Assembly: GCA_024639965.1 (NCBI GenBank)
Contig: JAHEGC010000006.1
Span: 6,796 to 70,795 of the forward strand
Length of the DNA: 64,000 bases
DNA from: Micrococcales bacterium
GTDB taxonomy: Bacteria; Actinomycetota; Actinomycetes; Actinomycetales; Microbacteriaceae
Direction: 5' to 3'
This document shows positions 30,390-38,386 of this stretch, one piece after another. Both the position numbers and the translations under genes were made by a program. The notes beneath the pieces were generated by a model. That model saw only the letters and a list, made by a program, of their open reading frames with translations, made no database searches and was not told the DNA's origin. Numbering within the stretch: the stretch's first letter is position 1; the number at the start of each line of letters is the position of its first letter.

Positions 30390-31325
30390 CTATTCGAGAT
30401 ACCACTTGATTGACCTCGCGGCACCCATGTCGGCCACCACTAGGACCCCGCTGTCGTCGAAATCGAATCCCATCAAATGGTTTGTCGCGATGGACGACGA
30501 GGGGTACCACGTCGCCGGAGCCTGATTGTCGCCCGATTCGTCCAAGGGGAAGATGCCGACACCCTGGTATTCCGCACACACCGCGAGCTTGCCGTCGGCG
30601 GTGAACGAAATGTCGGTCGGGTAGCCCGTGCTGTATTCCGACGAGATTGTGAACGAGCGCGCCGGTGTGACCGTGCCGCTTTGCAGCGGTGTGAACACGT
30701 CGACACCACCGCCGGCTGTCGACCCTTGGGTCACGTAGACGGTTCGGTCGTCTCCCGCGATCATTCGCGACCAGGACTCGATCGGAGTCACGATAGTACG
30801 CACGGGCTTGGACTTCCGGGTGAGTGGCAGTTTGTACTCCGCGATTCGGTTGTCGAACTGGAGAAAGATGCGTCCCGCACCCGTCGGGTAGGCGTCCAAC
30901 GGCCGATCGTTTTTCTTGAATTTGAGCTTGGAGACCTTCTTCACCGTGCCGTCGATTTTGAACGAGACGATGAGGAGTTCGCTGGTGCCGTAATGGGTGT
31001 TCGTCACGTACATGCGGTTGCTGTCGTCGAAGCGCACGGTGGTGGGGTCGAAATTCCTGCGCGTCAACCTGTAGGAATGTTCCCAATCACCCAAATCGTT
31101 CTTGTCAAAGACATTCAGCTGGGGCCCGAAGCCGAGTTCCGGAGAGTAACCCCAGTTCCACGCCCACAGTCGTCCGTCTGCGCCGAACTGAACGTTGTAG
31201 ACGTCGCCCCCCATCCAATCGATGCTTGACGTGACCGAGGGGGTGACCGTCGCCGCCGTGGCGGGGGTACCAACTACACCGAGCGCGACCAGGAACGCGA
31301 CCGCTACCGCGAGAACTCGTTTCAT
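30390..31325 (-). CDS. Secreted protein with repeated beta-strand motifs (possible beta-propeller), paralog of the next gene
   Basis: Signal peptide MKRVLAVAVAFLVALGVVGTPATAA; EYKLPLTRKSKPVRTI motif shared with the neighbour. Confidence 0.7.
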   Translation of the reverse strand: MKRVLAVAVAFLVALGVVGTPATAATVTPSVTSSIDWMGGDVYNVQFGADGRLWAWNWGYSPELGFGPQLNVFDKNDLGDWEHSYRLTRRNFDPTTVRFDDSNRMYVTNTHYGTSELLIVSFKIDGTVKKVSKLKFKKNDRPLDAYPTGAGRIFLQFDNRIAEYKLPLTRKSKPVRTIVTPIESWSRMIAGDDRTVYVTQGSTAGGGVDVFTPLQSGTVTPARSFTISSEYSTGYPTDISFTADGKLAVCAEYQGVGIFPLDESGDNQAPATWYPSSSIATNHLMGFDFDDSGVLVVADMGAARSIKWYLE

Positions 31326-31361
31326 GAAAACATACTAACTTTGAAATGATTTTGTGACAGG

Positions 31362-32330
31362 TCAGCAGCGCGGACCCCGCGGGAGCCCGCAGACGGGCGC
31401 GGTGTAAAAGGAGAGCGATCCTCCCCAGCCGAGAATTCCGATGTTTCCGGATGCGCTGATGTCGAAATCTAACGCATTGACACCCGGCAGGTTGTAGCTG
31501 TACCAAAGTTCAGGGTCAACGGGGTTTCCGTTTGTCGCGTTTGCCCACACCGCCACTCCGCCACTCGCTCCGAATCCTTGTAGGCTAGCGAGTCGACCGT
31601 CGGACCACGTCGCCAATCCGTTAGTGAGTTGCTCTGCGTCCCACGACGTGTTGATTCCCAATTGTCGTGACCAATCCGAAGTGCCTGACGTGTCGGACGA
31701 GTATCCAACGATCAAGTTATGGGATGCCCGATTCCCGATGTGCACATAATCCGCTGCGTCGGCAACCATCACGGGCCAGGTGCCCCAGCCAAGCGAATCG
31801 GAAATGGTGCGAATCGGCTTATTGGCTCTCTTCTTCAGCGGGAGCCGAAATTCTTGGATTCGAGTGGACGAGAGAACGTAGAGGTGATTCGTCGGGCTCA
31901 CCGCAACGGCACGGGCGCCACGGGAATTTTTGACGGAGAAGAATTTGGTCGTTTTGATGGAACCGAGATTGGTGAACGTCGTGACGCCGATTTTTGAATT
32001 GCGGCTAGAAATTGAGTACATGGTGCCGTTCGTCGCAAAATCGAGATCGATAATTTTGAGCTTCGAGTCATTGACCGCGAAAGCTTCGCTCCACGTTCCC
32101 AACTCGTCGACATAAACCTTTACTTCTTCGGAACCGAATCCATCAGCCCAAATCCATGCTCGTCCAGACGGGTCGAATCGCACATGATTGGCTTGCGTGA
32201 TTCCGATGTCAATGCGAGTGCTCAGCGCTAGAGCGTGAGTCACGGTGGCGTGAGCGGGTGGAGCAACGAACACGGAAAAGGTGATGGCGAGCGCAGAAAC
32301 GGACGCAAGAACTTTCGACGATCGGGGCAT
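31362..32330 (-). CDS. Secreted protein, paralog of the 30390-31325 product
   Basis: Signal peptide; EFRLPLKKRANKPIRTI motif; similar layout. Confidence 0.7.
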   Translation of the reverse strand: MPRSSKVLASVSALAITFSVFVAPPAHATVTHALALSTRIDIGITQANHVRFDPSGRAWIWADGFGSEEVKVYVDELGTWSEAFAVNDSKLKIIDLDFATNGTMYSISSRNSKIGVTTFTNLGSIKTTKFFSVKNSRGARAVAVSPTNHLYVLSSTRIQEFRLPLKKRANKPIRTISDSLGWGTWPVMVADAADYVHIGNRASHNLIVGYSSDTSGTSDWSRQLGINTSWDAEQLTNGLATWSDGRLASLQGFGASGGVAVWANATNGNPVDPELWYSYNLPGVNALDFDISASGNIGILGWGGSLSFYTAPVCGLPRGPRC

Positions 32331-32368
32331 ACCCCGATTGTATTCCGCTAAGACGGTGTGGTCGCGGG

Positions 32369-33538
32369 CTAGCGGAACGCGTCCTCGCCCGTCAACGCAC
32401 GACCGACAACGAGCGCGTGAACCTCGTCGGTTCCCTCGTAGGTGCGCACGGATTCGAGGTTCATCATGTGACGCATGATTGGGTAATCTGCCGTCACGCC
32501 GTCGCCACCGAGGATGGAACGTACCGTCGACACGATTCCAACCGCTTCGCGGACGTTGTTCAACTTGCCGACCGAGATTTGCTCGTGCGTGAGCGTGCCA
32601 GAATCCTTCAACTTGCCAATGTGGTGCGACAACAGCACACCCTTCTCGAATTCGAGGAAGCAATCGGCGAGTTTGGTCTGCGTGATTTGAGTCGCGGCGA
32701 GAGGCTTACCGAACAGGATTCGCTCTTGTGAGAACTTGACCGCAACGTCGATGGACGCGCGAGCCGCACCCATAACACCCCAGATGATGCCGTAACGCGC
32801 TTCGGTGAGGCACTTGAACGGAGCGCCGAGCCCTTCGGCGGTCGGCAAGCGAAGCGACTCGAGGATTCGGACGTTGTCGAGGTGGATGTCACACTGAATC
32901 GAGGCGCGCATCGACAACTTGTTCGAAATCGGCGTCGCCGTGAATCCGGGGGTGTCCGTCGGGACGATGAAGCCCCGGACGCCGTCGGCGGTCTGCGCCC
33001 AGATGATGGCGTAATCGGCGATGTTCGCGATTCCGATCCAACGTTTCGCACCGTTGATGACCCAGTGGTCACCGTCCTTGACCGCCGTGGTCAACATGTT
33101 CGACGGGTCAGAACCACCATGCGGCTCCGTCAAACCGAAACATCCGGCCATTTCACCGCGGGCGGAGGCGGGCAGGTACTCCTGCTTTTGCTCTTCGGAG
33201 CCGAACTTCGCGATCGCTGACATGGCGAGCGAACCGAGAACACTGACGTGCGTGCGCCACGAGGTGTCGACCGCTTCGAGCTCGTAACACACGAGACCGT
33301 AGGACACCGCGGATGCGCCCGCGCATCCGTAACCCTTGATGTGCATGCCCAACATGCCGAGGTCGCCCATCTCGCCGATGAGCTCCGTGCGAAGGCGCTG
33401 AATCTCGAAATCTTCGTCGATCTGCGGCTGAATGCGCTCGAGCGAGAACTTTCGCGCCTTATCGCGCCACGCGAGTTCGTCCTTCGAGAACAGGGCGTCG
33501 AAGCCCATGACGTCTTCTGCGGTAGAAAAACCGGACAT
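32369..33538 (-). CDS. Acyl-CoA dehydrogenase, glutaryl-CoA dehydrogenase-like
   Basis: GCFGLTEPHGGSDPSNMLTTA...YEGTDEVHALVVGRALTG. Confidence 0.85.
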   Translation of the reverse strand: MSGFSTAEDVMGFDALFSKDELAWRDKARKFSLERIQPQIDEDFEIQRLRTELIGEMGDLGMLGMHIKGYGCAGASAVSYGLVCYELEAVDTSWRTHVSVLGSLAMSAIAKFGSEEQKQEYLPASARGEMAGCFGLTEPHGGSDPSNMLTTAVKDGDHWVINGAKRWIGIANIADYAIIWAQTADGVRGFIVPTDTPGFTATPISNKLSMRASIQCDIHLDNVRILESLRLPTAEGLGAPFKCLTEARYGIIWGVMGAARASIDVAVKFSQERILFGKPLAATQITQTKLADCFLEFEKGVLLSHHIGKLKDSGTLTHEQISVGKLNNVREAVGIVSTVRSILGGDGVTADYPIMRHMMNLESVRTYEGTDEVHALVVGRALTGEDAFR

Positions 33539-33593
33539 GCTGACTCCTTCGTAAATCCGTAATTACTCTACTCTTAGAGTTTTTACTCTGCGC

Positions 33594-33917
33594 CTATTTC
33601 CAGGACTTTCCCCACGCCGAGAGTGCATCGAGAACGGGCGCGAGCGCTACTCCCTTCGGAGTGAGCGCGTATTCGACAATCGGCGGGCGCGCATCGGTGA
33701 CGTCGCGTTGCACGATAGCTGCGGCTTCGAGCTCGCGAAGGCGTTCGGTGAGGAGTCGATCCGAAAGGCCGGGAATCGCATTGCGAATGTCGCACGCGTG
33801 GTTCGCTCCGGAGAGCATTACCGAGATTATCGCGCCGGTCCACCGCTTGCCGATCAGCTCCACGGATTCGTGAAGTTCGGCACAAACCTCTGTGGCTACT
33901 TCGACGCGCTCTGACAT
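33594..33917 (-). CDS. HxlR (DUF24) family transcriptional regulator
   Basis: CAELHESVELIGKRWTGAIISVMLSGANHACDIRNAIPGLSDRLLTERLREL. Confidence 0.92.
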   Translation of the reverse strand: MSERVEVATEVCAELHESVELIGKRWTGAIISVMLSGANHACDIRNAIPGLSDRLLTERLRELEAAAIVQRDVTDARPPIVEYALTPKGVALAPVLDALSAWGKSWK

Positions 33918-33961
33918 GCCCACCTCCCGTTTGCGTTATCTCTGAGTGTACTGTACGTTGG

Positions 33962-33986
33962 GTAAGTTACTTACGAAAAGTAAGTA
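33962..33986. promoter_or_regulatory. Overlapping palindromes GTAAGT-T-ACTTAC and TACTTAC-GAAAA-GTAAGTA (candidate HxlR operator)
   Basis: Perfect inverted repeats in the divergent HxlR/DoxX intergenic region; contains TACT-N7-AGTA. Confidence 0.65.
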
Positions 33987-34009
33987 TATCGACGACAGAA
34001 AGTTTCATC

Positions 34010-34417
34010 ATGGAAAACATCGACCTCGGTCTCCTCGTCCTTCGCCTCGCCGTCGGACTCATCATCGCCCCTCACGGTGCGCAGAAGCTCTTCGGCTGGT
34101 TCGGCGGGCACGGCGTCAAGGGTACGGGCGCTTGGCTCGACTCGATGGGCGCCAAGAACGGAGCGCTCATTGCCCTCTTCGCCGGCATCGGCGAATTCTT
34201 CGGTGGCCTCGGGGTCGCCCTCGGCTTCCTCACCCCGATTGCTGCTGCAGGCGTCGCCATCGTCATGCTCGGTGCGATCGCCACGGCACACAAGGGTAAG
34301 GGCTTCTTCAACACCAACGGTGGTTGGGAGTTCCCCGTGCTCATCGCACTCGGCGCAATCGGAATTGCGATCACGGGCCCCGGCGCGTACTCGCTCTCCG
34401 CGGTCGTCGGCTTCTAA
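34010..34417 (+). CDS. DoxX family membrane protein
   Basis: LVLRLAVGLIIAPHGAQKLFGWFGGHGVKGTGAWLDSMG. Confidence 0.92.
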   Translation: MENIDLGLLVLRLAVGLIIAPHGAQKLFGWFGGHGVKGTGAWLDSMGAKNGALIALFAGIGEFFGGLGVALGFLTPIAAAGVAIVMLGAIATAHKGKGFFNTNGGWEFPVLIALGAIGIAITGPGAYSLSAVVGF

Positions 34418-34431
34418 ACCCGCAACTCAAC

Positions 34432-34470
34432 AATTCGGCCTCGGCTCCCCTGTGGAGCCGAGGCCGAATT
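34432..34470. terminator. Bidirectional hairpin terminator
   Basis: AATTCGGCCTCGGCTCC-CCTGT-GGAGCCGAGGCCGAATT, 17-bp perfect stem between convergent genes. Confidence 0.85.
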
Positions 34471-34481
34471 CGTTTGGGGCG

Positions 34482-35351
34482 TTACTTGACCGCGCCGGCG
34501 GTGAGACCGCGCACGAAGTAACGCTGAAGCGCGAAGAACACAATCAACGGCACCATCATCGAGATGAAGGATGCGGCGGCGACGTTCTGCCAACCGTCAC
34601 CGTACTGCCCAAGCAGGCGAAGCACCTGGTAGGTCATGACGGGGTTTTTGGTACCAACGAAGATGAACGCGATGAGGTAGTCGTTCCACACCCACAGGAA
34701 CTGGAAAATGGCGAACGATGCGAGCGCGGGCACCGACATCGGCATGACGAGACGCCAGAAGATCTGCCACCACGATGCACCGTCGATGCGGGCGGCTTCG
34801 ATGAGCGCGTTGGGCAACGTCATCATGTAGTTGCGCAGGATGTAAATCGCCAGTGGGAGCGCGAACGCCGAGTGAAGCAGCCACGTTCCCGCGAAGTTCC
34901 CGATGAGCGAGAACCCAGTCGCCTGCTTGATGGCCACCAGGCCGCGAAGAACGGGAATCAGCGCCGCCTGAAGCGGGATGACCATCAACGCGACGATCCC
35001 CGCGAAGTAGATTTCGCGCCCCTTGAACTGTAGGAAAGTGAAGGCGAATGCGGCGAACGCCGCCGCCATGATCGGCAGGACCGTCGCCGGCACGGTCACG
35101 ACGAGCGTGTTGATGAACGCCGAACCGAGCCCGTTGAGGTTGAGTGATTTCTCGTAAGCCGCAAAAGTCCAGTCTTGGTTGAGTGGGTCGAGGAACACCT
35201 CCCACCACGGGGAAGCGTTGGCGAGGTCGCGCCCGCGGAACGACGTGAGCAACAACGAGATGGTGGGGACCGACCAGATTCCCACCACGACGATGAGGAG
35301 GAGTGTCGAACCCCAGCGGAAGTTCGACATCTTGGCTGTGAGCTTGCTCAT
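34482..35351 (-). CDS. Carbohydrate ABC transporter permease (MalG/AglG type)
   Basis: EAARIDGASWWQIFWRLVMPMSVPAL EAA loop; multi-TM. Confidence 0.9.
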   Translation of the reverse strand: MSKLTAKMSNFRWGSTLLLIVVVGIWSVPTISLLLTSFRGRDLANASPWWEVFLDPLNQDWTFAAYEKSLNLNGLGSAFINTLVVTVPATVLPIMAAAFAAFAFTFLQFKGREIYFAGIVALMVIPLQAALIPVLRGLVAIKQATGFSLIGNFAGTWLLHSAFALPLAIYILRNYMMTLPNALIEAARIDGASWWQIFWRLVMPMSVPALASFAIFQFLWVWNDYLIAFIFVGTKNPVMTYQVLRLLGQYGDGWQNVAAASFISMMVPLIVFFALQRYFVRGLTAGAVK

Positions 35352-36331
35352 CGCATGGCCTCCTGACGGCGGAACGACACGACCTGGACGATCATGAGCG
35401 GAATGATGAGCAACGTGAGCACCGCGACGATCGCTGACGCCTTACCCGTGTTGCCATTGAGGAAGAACTCTTGGTAGAACATGTAACCGAGCACGGAGGT
35501 CTGGAACTGACCACCCGTCATCGCGAGGACGATGTCGAAGATTTTCATGACCATGATGACCGTGGTGATGAACACCGACATCACCGTTCCCCAGATTTGC
35601 GGGAATACGATTCGCCAGAAGAGTTGGAGGCTCGACGCGCCGTCGACGCGGGCCGCCTCGATGGTCTCTTCCGGAACGGACTTGATGGCCGACGAGATGA
35701 GCACCATGGAGAAACCGGTCTGCAGCCACACGATGATGATCATGAGCAAGAGTGAGTTGACACGCCAGTCGGTCAGCTGAAGCCATGCTTGGGGCTCGCC
35801 GCCGAAGAGCTTCACAATCGCGTTGAACAGGCCGATTTCGGGTCGGCCTGGCGGAACGTTCGCGTACATGAACCGCCAGATGGTCGCGGCCGACACGAAC
35901 GAGATCGCCATCGGCATGAAGATTAGAGATTTGAAGATTTTCTCGCGACGAGGACCGACGTTGTTGGTGAGGCTCGCGAACATTAGTCCCGCTGCAACGG
36001 TGAACGCGGGAACGAATGCGATCCAGAGGAAATTGTTGATGAGGACGTCGATGAAGACCGGGTCAGTGAACAGGTCGACGAAGTTGTCGAAGCCCACGAA
36101 ACCTCGTTGCGAATCGTTCATGAACGCGTAGAGGAAGGTGAGAAGGAGCGGGACGAGAAGGATGAGCACGAGAAGGGTCATCGCGGGGAGCAAATATGCC
36201 CACGCACGCAGTGCTTTTTGGAGTTTCTCGGGGAGCCGGTTGACCAGTTGATCGAGGAGCCAATAGAGGCCGTAACTCGCTCCGATTCCGATGACGATCG
36301 ATGCCAGACCAAAGAGAATGTCGGAGATCAT
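35348..36331 (-). CDS. Sugar ABC transporter permease (MalF/AglF type)
   Basis: EAARVDGASSLQLFWRIVFPQIWGTV EAA loop; multi-TM. Confidence 0.9.
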   Translation of the reverse strand: MISDILFGLASIVIGIGASYGLYWLLDQLVNRLPEKLQKALRAWAYLLPAMTLLVLILLVPLLLTFLYAFMNDSQRGFVGFDNFVDLFTDPVFIDVLINNFLWIAFVPAFTVAAGLMFASLTNNVGPRREKIFKSLIFMPMAISFVSAATIWRFMYANVPPGRPEIGLFNAIVKLFGGEPQAWLQLTDWRVNSLLLMIIIVWLQTGFSMVLISSAIKSVPEETIEAARVDGASSLQLFWRIVFPQIWGTVMSVFITTVIMVMKIFDIVLAMTGGQFQTSVLGYMFYQEFFLNGNTGKASAIVAVLTLLIIPLMIVQVVSFRRQEAMR

Positions 36332-36380
36332 GAGCCAACTCCATCGTTGTGTTTTAGTAAATCTGGTTGTGAGAATACTA

Positions 36381-36436
36381 CGGGGGGAGCCTTTCGACTC
36401 CCCCCGCAGTTGTGCTTCTGCGAACTAACTAGTTCG
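36381..36436 (-). terminator. Intercistronic hairpins between binding-protein and permease genes
   Basis: CGGGGGGAG-N8-CTCCCCCCG (36381-36406) and CGAACTA-AC-TAGTTCG (36421-36436). Confidence 0.5.
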
Positions 36437-36446
36437 TGGGAGCGGT

Positions 36447-37760
36447 TTAGTACTTGGCCTGGATGCGACCGGCAGCAGTTGCCCAGTCGATCTTTCCGGC
36501 GATGTACTCGGTTCCGGCAGCCCAGAACTCGGCGTTGACCTCGGTCGGCATCTGGTCAGATGCGTCGAATCCGAAGAACGCGGCGTCAGCCATCGTCTTA
36601 CCAACAGCCTGAGTCAGCTCGTTCGGGTAGAGCGAGTTGTCGAAGGTGGCGTGAGGCGAGACGAAGCTCGACTTGCCGGCCATGACGGTTCCGACCTGGT
36701 CCGAAGCGATGAACTGAGCGACCTTGGCAACGTCAGCGTCGATGTGGTCGGCGAAGACACCGAACGAGTCTCCACCACCGAGGACACCAGCGCCAGCGCC
36801 GTCCGACGGAGCGGGGAGCGGGAAGACACCGACGTGGGTGAAGTCACCAGCGGCGACCTCAGCCTTGATCGCGTCGGGGAAGAAGTCCGTGATGAACGAA
36901 CCCTGACGGATCATGAAGCACTGGCCAGCAGCCTGTCCACCGGTCTCGAAGAGAGGGGCGGTGTTTCCGAAGCCGTCGGTCGACATCGCTGCGCCACCAC
37001 CGTTGACGTTTCCGTCGGTGAGGAGGAGCGAAGCAACCTTGTCAACAGCCTTGGTAACCTCAGGCGAATCGAAGGTGACGTCACCGGTGATCCACTTGTT
37101 GTAGACCTCGGTTCCGTTGTAGTCGAGGACGTACTGCTCGAGCCAGTCAGTGAAGGCCCAACCGGTCGCGCCACCCGACTCGATGCCGGCGCAGAACGGG
37201 TAGCCCGAACCGTCAGCCTTGATCTGGTCGATGAGAGCGGTGAGCTCGGCGTCGGTCGTGGGGACCGTGTAGCCCGCAGCGGTGAACGCTTCGGGGTTGT
37301 AGAAGACGAGGGTCTTCACGTTGGCCGAGACGGGGAGACCGTAAAGCTTTCCGTCAGCAGCGACGTTGAGCGTGTCCCAACCAGGAACGAGCGTGCTGGT
37401 GGCGGCGGCGATGTCGAAGCCGGTCACCGAGTCAAGCGGGACAAGAACGCCGGCGTCAGCCTGCTTCTTGAGACCACCAGGCTGGGGCCACATTCCGATG
37501 TCAGGGGTGTCGCCAGCGGCGATCTTGGCCTGAATGTCGGTGTCGAACGAGGCGAGCGAGGTGAAGGTGACCTTAACTCCGCTGGTCTTCGACCATTCGT
37601 CGAGCTCAGCCTGGAACGCAGCGGTCTGGGCCTCACCGTATCCACCGAAGATGGTGACTTCACCGTCACCGGCGGGCGCCGAAGCGGCACATCCGGTGAG
37701 GGCAAGACCGGTAGCGGCAACCGCGGCGGCTGCTACCGAAAAGCGAATCGCTTTCTTCAT
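36447..37760 (-). CDS. Extracellular sugar-binding lipoprotein of ABC transporter
   Basis: Lipobox LALTGCAAS; solute-binding fold sequence; upstream of permeases. Confidence 0.9.
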   Translation of the reverse strand: MKKAIRFSVAAAAVAATGLALTGCAASAPAGDGEVTIFGGYGEAQTAAFQAELDEWSKTSGVKVTFTSLASFDTDIQAKIAAGDTPDIGMWPQPGGLKKQADAGVLVPLDSVTGFDIAAATSTLVPGWDTLNVAADGKLYGLPVSANVKTLVFYNPEAFTAAGYTVPTTDAELTALIDQIKADGSGYPFCAGIESGGATGWAFTDWLEQYVLDYNGTEVYNKWITGDVTFDSPEVTKAVDKVASLLLTDGNVNGGGAAMSTDGFGNTAPLFETGGQAAGQCFMIRQGSFITDFFPDAIKAEVAAGDFTHVGVFPLPAPSDGAGAGVLGGGDSFGVFADHIDADVAKVAQFIASDQVGTVMAGKSSFVSPHATFDNSLYPNELTQAVGKTMADAAFFGFDASDQMPTEVNAEFWAAGTEYIAGKIDWATAAGRIQAKY

Positions 37761-37849
37761 TACTTGTCCTTTCAAGTGTTACAGCGGTCACGATTGAGCA
37801 CGCTGCTTCTCCAATCTAAGACAGCCGACACCTTTTCGTAAGGGGTTTC

Positions 37850-37924
37850 GGTAACGTTTTGGAAACGCTTTCACCCTTTATTTGTAAGGACATTAGGTTT
37901 TTCACGCAAGCGCAAAACGTTACC
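37850..37924. promoter_or_regulatory. LacI-family-like operator cluster upstream of sugar ABC operon
   Basis: GGTAACGTTTTG (37850-37861), TGGAAACGCTTTCA (37860-37873), CAAAACGTTACC (37913-37924). Confidence 0.55.
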
Positions 37925-38040
37925 CGCGTTTGGGCAAAAACCATGACGATCGCGATCGCTTCCGACCATGGCGGCTGAGCGCAGCGCAGCGAATTCGTTG
38001 GGGGCAGCCAACACGTTTTCTCTAAGAATGGACCTGAGGG

Positions 38041-38065
38041 CGCGAGAGTCCTGCGGACTCTCGCG
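38041..38065. repeat. Palindrome B: CGCGAGAGTCC-TGC-GGACTCTCGCG
   Basis: Perfect 11-bp inverted repeat. Confidence 0.95.
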
Positions 38066-38133
38066 TCTGAGCGCAGCGAAGCGAATTCGTTGGGGGCAGC
38101 CAACACGTTTTCTCTAAGAGTGGACCTGAGGGG

Positions 38134-38158
38134 CATGGCAGTCCAGTGGACTGCCATG
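38134..38158. repeat. Palindrome A1: CATGGCAGTCC-AGT-GGACTGCCATG
   Basis: Perfect 11-bp inverted repeat. Confidence 0.95.
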
Positions 38159-38199
38159 TTTGGCACGCTGTACCGCTGTCTAAGAGTGGACCTGCGGGG

Positions 38200-38224
38200 C
38201 ATGGCAGTCCAGTGGACTGCCATG
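38200..38224. repeat. Palindrome A2, identical to A1
   Basis: Perfect 11-bp inverted repeat, 66 nt from A1. Confidence 0.95.
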
Positions 38225-38252
38225 TTTGGCACGCTGTACCGCTGTCTAAGAG

Positions 38253-38325
38253 TGGACCTGAGGGGACTCGAACCCCTGACCCCCTGCATGCCATGCAGGT
38301 GCGCTACCAGCTGCGCCACAGGCCC
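38253..38325 (-). tRNA. tRNA-Ala(GGC)
   Basis: GGGCCTG/TG/GCGC-AGCTGGTA-GCGC/A/CCTGC-ATGGCAT-GCAGG/GGGTC/AGGGG-TTCGAGT-CCCCT/CAGGTCC/A folds as a 73-nt cloverleaf; CCA not encoded. Confidence 0.95.
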
Positions 38326-38386
38326 ATGTCGCCCCTGAGGGCAACTCGTTCAGATTACTAGTCTGTGTACCCCGATACAAATCACG

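Larger units (their letters stand above)
37975..38265 (-). repeat. Tandem array of tRNA-Ala 3'-end-derived units (one partial, one 92-nt, two 66-nt, then the tRNA)
   Basis: TCTAAGA(A/G)TGGACCTG(A/C)GGG(G/c) starts at 38021, 38113, 38179 and 38245 (last one is the tRNA 3' end); 46-nt tail repeated at 37975-38020 and 38067-38112. Confidence 0.9.

Noticed and set aside
37975-38265. CRISPR array
   Set aside because: Repeats are unequal in period (92, 66, 66), the spacers are themselves repeated, and no cas genes are present.
37816-38319. ORFs on both strands across the tRNA-Ala region (for example GSSPLRSTLRQRYSVPNMAVHWTAMP repeats, 167 aa; 90 aa; 82 aa)
   Set aside because: They are translations of the tRNA gene and its tandem repeats; no RBS or codon signal, and a typical false-ORF pattern over tRNA genes.
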